This document shows, piece by piece, positions 1-8,301 of a stretch of 64,000 nt of DNA. How positions within the stretch are numbered: position 1 is the stretch's first letter; each line of letters opens with the position of its first letter. Source of the DNA: Isochrysis galbana (taxonomy: Eukaryota > Haptophyta > Isochrysidales > Isochrysidaceae); contig CM030931.1 of the NCBI GenBank assembly GCA_018136815.1, positions 8,482,557 to 8,546,556 on the forward strand. The letters are read 5' to 3'. The translations under genes and the position numbers were made by a program. Below the pieces are notes generated by a model. The model searched no databases, had not been told where the DNA came from, and saw only the letters and a list, made by a program, of their open reading frames with translations.

Positions 1-458
1 CTCGCTATTCGAGACTCCAGGTCCAGAAGTGCTTCCTCTGTGGCCTCCGGCTCGTAAATCCGCCGACCCTCTGCATCCGCCATCGCTGGTGCATATTCCC
101 TCAAGATCTCCTTCTGCCCAAAATACCTGTGCATCAGGTCGCCGTGTGGGTTGCCCGGCAGTATCATGCTCGATCCTTCATATACGTCAAATACCATCTC
201 GTCCTTCAGCTCGCTGATCAGCTTAGCCACTTGCATTCGCAAGATCTTCTCATTTCCCGCAGTACCATGCAGACAGGCAACACGTGCCAGCCGGCCGAGC
301 GGTTGTGGTGCAGCGGGCTCGACGCCGCCATTCTCGAGAAAGGCGATGAGGCGATCCTCGCTCCATTCCGCTGCCGCCGCCGGTGGTACCTCCACGTCCT
401 CCGCAAAATACTCCGCCTGCAGCTCTGCGATGCGCGAGGCGCTCAGCGGTGGCGCCAT
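1..458 (-). CDS. FSH1/OVCA2-type serine hydrolase, N-terminal part (runs off left edge)
   Basis: The minus strand is open from an ATG at 456-458 to the window edge (152 codons, no stop), so the gene is 3'-truncated by the window. About 60 residues in, the protein reads LARVACLHGTAGNEKILRMQ, followed by VYEGSSMILPGNPHG. The LCLHG-type start of the alpha/beta-hydrolase fold with a following NEKI..Q helix is characteristic of the FSH1/OVCA2 serine-hydrolase family, which are small cytosolic carboxylesterases. The catalytic Ser, Asp and His would lie beyond the edge, so activity cannot be judged. The first ~55 residues are Ala/Glu-rich and not part of the fold. Other frames over this stretch are shorter and low-complexity. 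Family assignment is moderate; that this is coding is fairly sure. Confidence 0.55.
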   Translation of the reverse strand, partial: MAPPLSASRIAELQAEYFAEDVEVPPAAAAEWSEDRLIAFLENGGVEPAAPQPLGRLARVACLHGTAGNEKILRMQVAKLISELKDEMVFDVYEGSSMILPGNPHGDLMHRYFGQKEILREYAPAMADAEGRRIYEPEATEEALLDLESRIA

Positions 459-1804
459 CGCCCCCGCCCGCCCGCCGGCGGCCGAATTGAGTCGCCAAAA
501 ATCAACGGAAGAACTTGGCTGTAAGTAAAGGATAAAGTTCATCTTTATGAGGGTTTTCTTGTTTTCTTCATTTACAGTTTGCTGAGGGCTGTGAGGGGGC
601 TCATTCATCAACATGACTTACGAAAAAGGAGTCAGCTTACTTATCGAAGCACTCTGAGCTAGTGAGTTATGCTTACTAAGTAACTTACTAACGAAAAATT
701 TGACTGTTGGGCCGCCTGGCGGTCAAGAGAGTTACTTACGTAAAATACACGTGACACGTGAGCTCGTGACTCTTTGACAACTCACAACTTATACCTCCGC
801 GCGGCGCGCAACGACAACCAGTCGCGCGGTCGCACTCAGGCGGCTACGAGAGGCACGCTGACTGCGCTCGCCGCCATAGAGGTGAGCCAAGCTCATCCCA
901 TGGCCCATGGCGGGTCAAAGCGGGCTGATGAGTGAAACGGAAACGGGCATGTGCATGTGCAACATGCGCATGCGCATGTGCGGGCTTGTGCACGGTGCGA
1001 TAGCTGGCGAGATGTGTGGCGAGGGCGTGCGGGTGAGTGAGAGTGAGTGAGTGAGGGATGTCTTCAAACTATCGGATCAAGCTCGCGCTTGATCGTGGCG
1101 GCAAGTCTCAATGGGGCTAGGGGCTAGGGGCACGGAGTGAATCAGCGAGTGAAAAGAAGTCTTGATTGAGCGAGGAGGAGGGAGCGCGCTACATCGCGAC
1201 GAGGAGCCACGAGACACCACCTCACATGCCTCACATCACTCACTCACCAACAATGTTGCCAACAAGAAAACTCCGAGAAAACTAACGCGCAACATCGCAC
1301 ACAAATCACAAACAAATCAATCAATGAAACAACGGACAACCAAACGAACTCGAGGTCGACGTGCAATGCGGCGAAGCTTCGGGACAACTCATTGGCGAAA
1401 ACAAAACTCACTCAATTTTTCTCTCACACACTACACACTACACATTCATTATTCATTATTACACACATTATACACATTACATATTGATAGAAGTAGAAGC
1501 ACCGCATCCGCCGGCCTAGAGTATAAAATACTCTGGATGCGACACCCCCCACCCCCCATACACCTGAGCTCGAGGCCCGCGAAAGTAGTGCACATGGCGC
1601 ATGGCGCATGGCGCATGGCACATGTGGGATATGGGACATGGGACATGGGACATGGGCCGGCCCCCCGAAACCGAAACCGAACACCGGAGAACAAGGAGCG
1701 AGGGGGGAAGGTTGGGTAGGGGTGAGAGTGGGGCAAGGACGATGTTCAGATTTCCCGGCGTAGGGTAGTAGTATAGCAGCTTTAGCCGGCTATTTCACAA
1801 GAAG
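459..1804. other. Intergenic; one hairpin, no gene seen
   Basis: No convincing ORF. It holds low-complexity ACTTACT/GAGTGAGT stretches around 610-1050, a CATGGGA tandem motif near 1590-1660, and a hairpin at 1504-1540 (listed separately). The stretch 1655-1740 resembles the 3' untranslated region of the LINE-like family (compare 20680-20780), so it is probably an old fragment of that element. Confidence 0.5.
1504..1540. repeat. Hairpin with AGAGTAT/ATACTCT core
   Basis: GCATCC (1504-1509) pairs with GGATGC (1535-1540), and inside it AGAGTAT (1518-1524) pairs with ATACTCT (1528-1534) around an AAA loop. A hairpin with the same core but different outer arms is present at 20969-21006. Confidence 0.7.
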
Positions 1805-1848
1805 TTTTGTTTACAACTTCCAAGAACTATCGTTAAAACGATAGGGTC

Positions 1849-2517
1849 ATGGAGCGCGCGCCGCCGCCCGCTCTCGCTGCCGCTGCCCTCGCCGCGATGG
1901 ACGAAGAACTCATAGACACGCCGCTGTCGCCGAAGCGACCGCGCCAGGACGACCCTCCCAGCCAGGTGGGCACAGGAGCCGGCAAGCCACGCCCGCGCAT
2001 TGCCACGAACGCCAAGAACAAAGCTGCCATGCTGGCAGCAGACAGCAAGCAACACACCTACAGCACAACCCACAGCCACACCACCCACACCGCACCAGAG
2101 GGACGCTCCAACAAGGGAGGCCTCCGGGCCCGGCCCTTACACAGCCGCGATACCGCCCTCGCGCTCCGGCGCGAGGGGCTGGCCCGGCACCACCACAGGC
2201 AGAACCCCAATGGGGAGTTGCCGCACCAAAACAAGGAAAAGATCCAAGAGCACACTGAGGCCCCCAGGAAGGGGGACAGGAGACAAAGGAGAGGCGGCAC
2301 AGGAGGGAGGCCCTCCAGTGACGCCCAGGGACGGGCCGACAATCACGTCGCACGCGCGCGAGAAACGGACGCGACGACAGCCCAGGAGGCCCAACACCAT
2401 GACCACCAACACCAGGAAGGACCACCACAGAGGACAAATCACACAACAACCCCAAAAAGGGCATGTGCAAAGCGTCTAACGAATCTTCCACCCACTTGGG
2501 AGAATGCCCGAGGGTAG
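1849..2517 (+). CDS. LINE family 5' module ORF (ORF1-like N-terminus fused to junk)
   Basis: A 222-codon ORF begins 25 bp after the element's 5' hairpin. It starts MERAPPP and has a basic LSPKRPRQD patch that matches MELSLAKRPRPP in the 5' modules at 43009 (+) and ~50830 (-). Only the first ~60 residues look conserved between copies; the rest is Gln/His/Arg-rich and reads through the internal deletion junction. I recognise no domain. It may be the remains of a nucleic-acid-binding ORF1 protein. It belongs to the transposon, not the host. Confidence 0.45.
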   Translation: MERAPPPALAAAALAAMDEELIDTPLSPKRPRQDDPPSQVGTGAGKPRPRIATNAKNKAAMLAADSKQHTYSTTHSHTTHTAPEGRSNKGGLRARPLHSRDTALALRREGLARHHHRQNPNGELPHQNKEKIQEHTEAPRKGDRRQRRGGTGGRPSSDAQGRADNHVARARETDATTAQEAQHHDHQHQEGPPQRTNHTTTPKRACAKRLTNLPPTWENARG

Positions 2518-2984
2518 TCAAGATTTTCGAAACGCTCGACAAACTGGCAAGGTACACTCCCCGAAGTGGTAGAAGCAGGGAAGAGGTAATCATAGATAAC
2601 CTTTTCATGCACCCCGGGGGGGAAACACCGCGATCGCTCACCATACTCTACACTCTAGCGTGGAGATATATTTTGACAGACTTTTACAGGATACACTACG
2701 ATGGCATTGAATTCTCGGAGGAATCAGTGTTGATAAGAACGATAGATAGGTACACGACGCTAAGCAAGGCACTACTTTTTGCGAGTACAACAGACTCGGC
2801 TAGGACCGCCCAAGCAGGCATGGGCAGACAGCCGAAGAAAAGGATCGACATGAACGATGTATACCCTATATTCACACTAGGTGCAAGAGGTAAGCTAGAA
2901 CCAAGTCTAGAGTTACAAGCCCTGACCACCACGTTGGGGGTGGCATATATAACTGCCGAGAGACCCGAACCAGAACAAGACTGA
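2463..2984 (+). pseudogene. LINE ORF2 C-terminus (zinc-knuckle region), truncated
   Basis: The 173-residue reading frame begins inside the C-terminal CCHC knuckle (only C..NESSTHLGEC remains) and continues with a conserved region containing WRYILTDFYRIHYDG. It is clearly homologous to the ORFs at 36193-37251 (-) and 14934-15800 (-). Intact relatives have C-x2-C-x8-H-x3-C, the knuckle typical of the C-terminus of non-LTR reverse transcriptases (zf-RVT type). The stop codon is at 2982-2984, immediately before the 8-bp hAT target duplication. No RT or endonuclease domain is present in this copy. Confidence 0.75.
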
Positions 2985-2992
2985 GACGAGAT

Positions 2993-4284
2993 TAGGGCCT
3001 GGTAAGAGTTTCGCGAAACTTTTTGCGAAATTTGGGGAACGTCTCAGCGCGAAGAAATTTCGAGAAATTTGGGGGAGGGAAACCGTGAAAAAAGTAACTT
3101 TCACAAAACTTGTGCGAAAATTCGCTAGTATGAAAGCCAAAAAGTAACTCTAATTCTAATTGCCACCTATCGTTGCGGGCTCACGGCCCGGTGGCGCATG
3201 GCGCGTGGCGCGGCTAGGCACGCGCCCGCACGCCCCAAGAAAACAAGGCGAATCTCACGTGTTTTTGCTCCTTAATCAAATACATGCCACTTTTATGTCT
3301 TTCTCGATGCAAAGTGAGAAGAAAGATCGAAGATCATCTAGATCTAGCATAAACGAGGGTGCGGCGACGGCGCGCGGCGCGGCCGGACGACACCCCGCCT
3401 TGCTCCTTGCAGCCGCGGACGCGTCATGACGCGGAAGCGGAGGCGAGGTGAGGTGTGCGCGCGCACTGACGGCACACGTCTCGCACACACAAACTTGCAA
3501 CAGCAAGAGCTGCCAATACATTTGGCAGCAGCAGCAGCGCAAGGTTTCAATGTCGACCGCGCGGACGGACGTCAAGGAGTTCAACAACCATGTGCTGCTT
3601 AATTGGATTGGTGGGCCTGCAACCGCTCTAACTTAGATTCCCAATCGGGTATCGGCAGACGGCAGCTCGCATCACATTTCCTTTGACACCTTCTTCTCTT
3701 CTTCTGCTTCGTGTGAGCGCGTTTTCTCGTTGTTGTTGTTGAATGTAATGTAAGTGTGTGTTTGGGCATCTTCAGAGCACGAGCCCTGCTGGTCAAGTGC
3801 AAGCTGGGCTCACGTTGCGATACAATGAGCGTAAGGTTTGAGGTTTGTTTGGTTGATGACTGAGGTTGAGGTCATTGCTCTAATGCTAATGCTGCTAGAT
3901 GTAGGAGTAGGAAGTAGCTGTAGCTGGCTAAGAACGCAGAGTCATCATCATCATCATCATCATCATCATTCATCATTATAATTAGTAGTAGTATGTAATT
4001 TTAATCAGAATACGCAATAGTTAGGCAGTATGTATGTAGTATGTATCGTCCAACCTTTTCGTCATTTACGGTTTATTTTTATATGGATAGGGATAGATGA
4101 TAGACTGAGCTGCTATTGATTGATGTTTATTGATGTGGTTTTTTTCACCGCGCAGAGCGCGATGCTGAAAATACAAGAAATTTTTTCGAAACTTTGGGGA
4201 AATTTGGGGGCTCGCCGTAGGATTTTTGAAAAACTTTTGCGAGAAATTTGGGGAGGGATTTCGCAAAACTCTTACCAGGCCCTA
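2993..4284. mobile_element. Non-autonomous hAT transposon (hAT-1)
   Basis: The ends are inverted repeats: TAGGGCCTGGTAAGAGTTT from 2993 inward, and the same bases read inward on the minus strand from 4284. They match over about 26 bp with one mismatch, and related GCGAAA/AATTTGGGG motifs extend to ~140 bp on each side. GACGAGAT flanks the element exactly (2985-2992 and 4285-4292), an 8-bp duplication as hAT transposases make. Inside, 3693-3838 keeps two short pieces of a hAT transposase C-terminus (SCERVFSLL, and QVQAGLTLRYNERK before a stop) in disrupted frames. A (CAT)n tract lies at 3947-3969. The element cannot encode a working transposase. It inserted into LINE copy A. Confidence 0.9.
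3693..3838 (+). pseudogene. hAT transposase C-terminal remnant
   Basis: One frame gives SASCERVFSLL, and a second frame ~75 bp downstream gives GQVQAGLTLRYNERKV then stop. The ERxFS motif and the closing leucine/basic helix belong to the hAT dimerisation domain. The same two blocks with the same spacing occur in hAT-2 at ~34410-34557 (CERVFSLL; DQVAASVMLRYNPNKRK). The intervening bases are out of frame, so this is a relic. Confidence 0.65.
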
Positions 4285-4772
4285 GACGAGATACACCTCG
4301 ACGGGACATAAATCCACCGAAACGCGATAGCGGCCAGCAAGGGCGAGAAAGAGACGAGCACGCCCGCGACCCAACAGACACACAACGACAACTAACCAAT
4401 AACAGGCCTGCCCGGAACCCGCGCTCTGAACCAGGCTCGTGGTAGCGCACCCGAGCCGAACCCCGGATACCGAAGACAAAGGAATGAAGGGGAGAAGGGG
4501 AGGAGGTGGAGGAAAGGGAAATTAAGGGCGGTGGTATCAGGGATGGGGAAGTACCCTAGGTTAGTAGGTGTGTAGCCCAGAATCTTCAGATGTTTTTTTT
4601 TTGTTTACAACTTCCAACACTACTTGTACCAAAAATAATACACTTTACACTTATATCCCTGCCAACTCAAAAAAGCCCGTTTACTCCTACCTTTCACGCG
4701 GGAGAGAGCGCGCGAAATTGAGCCGCGGCAAGCGAGGCCGTCTCGCGACGCGCAGCCGCTCGGCCCGTCCCC

Positions 4773-6038
4773 ATGTCGCTCGAGCCATCAGCCGAGCTAG
4801 CGGCGACGAGACAGGAGCTGGCGATGTGCAAAGCAGAGCTGACAGCCACCAGGAATGCCCTTGTTGAGTCCAAGACCGAACTCGCCGCCCTGAAGACTGA
4901 GCTCGCTGCGATGAAAGACGGTGAAGGGCGAGGGGCCGCAGTCACCACGCTGCCGCCAGATGGAATGGATGTGGCTGCGACGAAGGAGGAGGGCTCGAGC
5001 GTGTGTGAACTAGGTGAGCAGTCCTTTCTCTCTCCGCGCGGCAAGTTTGCGGTCAGTTTGACCACAACTGCGTTGACACTCACTGGCAAGACCTCAACAG
5101 TGATCATCCCTGTCAAGACGCTGCACGCATGGGTCCTCAAGGACCCCGGTACCAAGGGCATACTCTTCGCCGCGACGCTGCGTGCTCCAGTCCTCAACGG
5201 GAAACAAAGCATTTCATGCGTCACGCTCATCTCCAAGGGTGGAGATAAACCCATCACGCTCGACCTGCAGCACCAGGACAGCTCAGGCCACGATGGTGGC
5301 AAGCTCTCCGTCTCGGGTGTTACAGCGGAGGTGCTTGGCAAGGCTCTCAAGCAGACAGCAGCATTTGTCATGACAACCGACGCCCCTGAACCGCTGCAGT
5401 GTTATCACAAGGCGAATGAGGCGTGTCTTTACATCTGCGACTCTCAATCCATCGTGCGTGAGGGTGGGAAGATCTACGAGATGCCACACGTATCCACACG
5501 GGCTGAGCTTTTGCCGCCGTCAGGCCGGCGGACATTTGACATCCAATTTGAGAGCAGCAATGCCGGTGGCTCATGCGCGATCCCGCTTCACAAAATGGAG
5601 CTATCGATGATCCCTGCAGAAGAGCACAATAGTGTGGCTTTCGAGCTAAAGAAGAACGGGTGCAATGTGAACGGATCCAAGGATAAAACACGCTCTGAAG
5701 TGCAACCGAGTGGAGCAGGAGCTAACGGTGCAGGGACCGACCAAGAGGAGGCTGCAGGGGATGAGACGGACTCGGAAGCAGATTTAGATGACTCGGACGA
5801 CGAGGATGATGATGATTTCGTCCCAGACAACGAGTCGGAACCTGAAGAGGAGTACAATGAGCGCGGTGGCGTGAGCATTCAGATGGACGGAGATGACGAG
5901 GTGGACGACAGCGGCGTCGATTCGGAGGCCATGGCAGATGATGGCAGCGACATGGAGGATGACGATAAGCAGGGGAGGCGGGGCGAGAACTCAGAGCCGA
6001 AGCTCAGCGTTTTGGGCAAGCGTCCCATCCCCGGGTGA
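4773..6038 (+). CDS. Rtt106-like histone chaperone (PH-domain, acidic tail)
   Basis: Single-exon 421-residue protein. Residues ~5-48 form a heptad-like helix (repeating LxAxxxEL). Residues ~80-290 resemble the Rtt106/Pob3/SSRP1 tandem-PH histone-binding module: SPRGKFAVSLTTTALTLTG, VIIPVKTLHAWVLKDP, and a closing SMIPAEEHNSVAFEL that matches the family's MI..EEY pattern. The C-terminal ~110 residues are strongly acidic (DDSDDEDDDD, EPEEEY), as in histone chaperones, and end with a KLSVLGKRP basic patch. It would act in the nucleus on H3-H4 or H2A-H2B deposition. The stop overlaps a strong donor-like CGG|GTGAGT at 6034-6042, so a short extra 3' exon is possible. A small open frame at 6142-6237 fits poorly because the phase does not match. 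Confidence 0.7.
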   Translation: MSLEPSAELAATRQELAMCKAELTATRNALVESKTELAALKTELAAMKDGEGRGAAVTTLPPDGMDVAATKEEGSSVCELGEQSFLSPRGKFAVSLTTTALTLTGKTSTVIIPVKTLHAWVLKDPGTKGILFAATLRAPVLNGKQSISCVTLISKGGDKPITLDLQHQDSSGHDGGKLSVSGVTAEVLGKALKQTAAFVMTTDAPEPLQCYHKANEACLYICDSQSIVREGGKIYEMPHVSTRAELLPPSGRRTFDIQFESSNAGGSCAIPLHKMELSMIPAEEHNSVAFELKKNGCNVNGSKDKTRSEVQPSGAGANGAGTDQEEAAGDETDSEADLDDSDDEDDDDFVPDNESEPEEEYNERGGVSIQMDGDDEVDDSGVDSEAMADDGSDMEDDDKQGRRGENSEPKLSVLGKRPIPG

Positions 6039-6238
6039 GTATTGTGACTGAAACAATGCCTTGGACAAAGCCCACAACGCAAACATTAGCTAGCATAATG
6101 TAAACTTTTGTCTTGCCGGCATGTGTCCGTGTTCCTGCGAGATGCTCGATGTCATCACGGGCTTGAAGGCAGATCTTGGACGGCTTGATGCTGGCGTGGG
6201 TGCTCCGGTGATGGCGGGTGCAACGGCTGAGCATTAAG

Positions 6239-7485
6239 TGTGTCTAGAACAAAAGCCTATCGCGTCCTGTTCATCTAGTCACCTGTGCCTCGGTGACCAA
6301 TAATATGAATGGTGCGTAGTAATACTAGTCGTACTCATAATAAATACTACTAATTAAATAACTGAGCGTTAGTACCACTACTGCCACTAGCCCGGTTCTA
6401 TCACGACAGCTCGCAGCGCACCTGCCCGTACGCCTTGATGCGCGTGTTGCTGTCTCCGGCACAAACAAATGCGTAACCCTTGAAACAACCCTCTCGCGCC
6501 TCGCGCCCTCGCAAGCCCCCAGCTCCCGGCTCCCATTTCCATGTGCTAACGCTCCCCACCATTTACAATGGGCGTAAACCTAGTGAGGCGTCCGACCTAC
6601 ATCGTGAGAGAAGACGAAGAACCAGGGGAGGGGGGGAGGGGGGAGTTCCTCTCGTCAGAGAAGACGAAGAACGGCCCCTAAAAGCTCGCGCCGCGAGCTG
6701 TCCTCAAAAAATAAATGACTGCGACCCGAATCAGCCCGCTGTTACTCGCGCACAAGCGGTATTCTTGTCGACCTTGAGCCACTCCCTTCCTTCTCCCTTC
6801 CATCAACTTCAACTTACTTAGTTGTGCATAATGCATGAACCTAGTTGATTACTGGAAAGGATGTAGTACATGTATTTCTACCTGGCTTAGTTGGGGCCCA
6901 CTCAAACGGGCATACGTCAGGCAAGATCGGGCAATGGCATGAACTAAAGGAGCAGCAAGTAAGAGATGATTTCAAATAAGGGTGAGCAGAATAGCGAATC
7001 GGGGTTTGCTGGCGAGACGACAAGTCGGGATGACGACATGGGAGCAGAGCAAAAGATTACACGCGATATTCTTGGGCTTGACCACGCAGCTGATGCAACC
7101 TTGCTCTTCTGAATCGTCTATTCAAGGCAATTCTCTCCACTCTCCAGCGGTTATTCACGTGTGCACTTAGCTCTTCTGGCCGTCGAAATTTGGTGCATGC
7201 AAGCCTCGTCCCCATCCCCTCGGGGAGTTGGAGAGACGGATTAACAGCGAGGTGCGCCTTTGGGCAATAGCCCATTAGTGCGCCTTGGCTTCAAGCAGGA
7301 CAAGTAATCTGCCGTGATGTTGCGGACCCTGAGCCAAACGCTAACCGAAAATGCGATAGACTAAAATGACAAGCTTAAGCCAGCAATCACGTGACCATGC
7401 GACCGTGCAACAGGTGGTAAGCGAGTTGGTTGGGCATATTAGACGTGATAATGCCCTAACGAGGCTGACTATGATGTGTCTCCGT
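6239..7485. other. Intergenic; dispersed repeat at 6361-6440
   Basis: Nothing convincingly coding. It contains one copy of an ~80-bp dispersed repeat (listed separately) preceded by AT-rich TAATAC/TAAATA sequence, and purine-rich GGGGGAGG around 6625-6650. Short ORFs here show no recognisable domains. Confidence 0.5.
6361..6440 (+). repeat. Dispersed ~80-bp repeat, copy 1 (ACTGAGCGTTAGTACC...)
   Basis: The core CCACTAGCCCGGT, then TATCACGACA, then CAGCGCAC and TACGCCTTGA recurs at 43453-43530 (+) and 21374-21459 (-). All three copies sit directly downstream of a TAA-rich tract, so the repeat may have an A/T-rich leader or prefer such targets. No coding capacity. Confidence 0.7.
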
Positions 7486-8301
7486 CTAGAAGTTTGCGAT
7501 GACCTTATCATCCGGCACGCCAAAATCGGCGGCAAGTGCCTTGACGCCCTCCGCCATGCCCTTCATACCGCAGATAAGCATGGCGCAGTCGGCGGGGACG
7601 CCCCTTTCGCGAGCGACATCTTGCACATAGCCGATGGCGCCATCCCAGTCGGGGCCGGGCTTTGAGATGACGGGAACGCACTCAACCCCAAGAGCCTCCC
7701 ACTCACCAAACTTGTCCATATAGGCCATCTGTGCTGGCGTTTGAGCTCCATAGAATAGCATCACGTCCTTCCCCTTTAGGACACCCGACTCGATCACGGA
7801 GCGGATGGGCGAGATTCCGGAGCCGGCAGCGAAAAGAAGAACAGACGGCGAGTCGCCGACCGACTTGAAGCCGGTGCCCATAACCTGGCTCATCTCAACC
7901 TCAAGGCCGGCCGATGCGCTCGTCAGCCATCCGGTTCCGGGCGACCAGTCCGAGGGCGGCTGCTCCTTGATGAGTAATTCGAATGGTGTGGCCCCGGGTG
8001 GCGAGGCGAGGGCAAAGAAACTCGCCTTCTCCGCGCCGATCTCTCGCATCTGGACGTACTGCCCAGGAATGGTGAAGCCGCTGAAGGTCTCCTCAGGCGG
8101 CTCAAGAGTGATCGCCTTGAGCCCATCTGCTGCCTCGCTGATTGAGGAGATGGGGAGGGTGGTCCAGATGGGCTCAGGCCCCCATCCAAGGCAGATCTTG
8201 CCTGCGCGCCTGACGGGAGCGGCGGGCGGCGCGAGGCGCGGTACGAGGGAGAGGGCCGAGGCGCCCGAGACCAGGAGCAGAGCCGCGATAGCGTGCATCA
8301 T
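7486..8301 (-). CDS. Plastid FNR-like FAD/NAD(P) oxidoreductase (PKIWI502 type)
   Basis: Single-exon 271-residue protein. The N-terminus MMHAIAALLLVSGASALSLVPR is a hydrophobic signal-peptide-like leader with ASA-type cleavage, followed by an Ala/Pro/Arg-rich stretch. This is the bipartite leader expected for import into a secondary plastid. The mature part has a ferredoxin-reductase fold: a flavin-domain GQYVQMR and FFALASPPG, then the nucleotide-binding LLFAAGSGISPIRSVIE (GxGxxP class), LFYGAQTPAQMAYMDKFGEW, and a C-terminal ICGMKGMAEGV. Spacing and ASPP motif fit the plant 'fruit protein PKIWI502' group rather than photosynthetic FNR, which has RxYS. The substrate partner is unknown. Upstream sequence is divergent from the Rtt106-like gene. 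Confidence 0.8.
   Translation of the reverse strand: MMHAIAALLLVSGASALSLVPRLAPPAAPVRRAGKICLGWGPEPIWTTLPISSISEAADGLKAITLEPPEETFSGFTIPGQYVQMREIGAEKASFFALASPPGATPFELLIKEQPPSDWSPGTGWLTSASAGLEVEMSQVMGTGFKSVGDSPSVLLFAAGSGISPIRSVIESGVLKGKDVMLFYGAQTPAQMAYMDKFGEWEALGVECVPVISKPGPDWDGAIGYVQDVARERGVPADCAMLICGMKGMAEGVKALAADFGVPDDKVIANF

Larger units (their letters stand above)
1805..4617 (+). mobile_element. LINE-like retrotransposon copy A, internally deleted, with target-site duplication and a nested hAT element
   Basis: The element runs from 1824 to about 4598 and is bounded by a direct repeat, TTTTGTTTACAACTTCCAA (1805-1823 and 4599-4617). The exact length is uncertain because the element's 3' T-run merges with the repeat. 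The 5' end carries the family hairpin (1826-1843). A 5' module with a short ORF starting MERAPPP follows, then an abrupt join near 2460 to the extreme C-terminal part of ORF2, then a 3' UTR (4293-4598) ending in ATCTTCAGATG plus T-run. The same 3' end is found inverted at 35881-36190. Reverse transcriptase is absent, so this copy could only have moved with help from another copy. The hAT element at 2993-4284 inserted just after the ORF2 stop. Confidence 0.85.

Noticed and set aside
1824-1850. 5' hairpin as an HDV-like or hammerhead ribozyme
   Set aside because: Only one short stem is visible; the nested double pseudoknot or hammerhead core is not.
1910-2644. Long minus-strand ORF over the LINE 5' module
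   Set aside because: Shadow of the GC-rich element; no domain, opposite to the conserved MERA frame.
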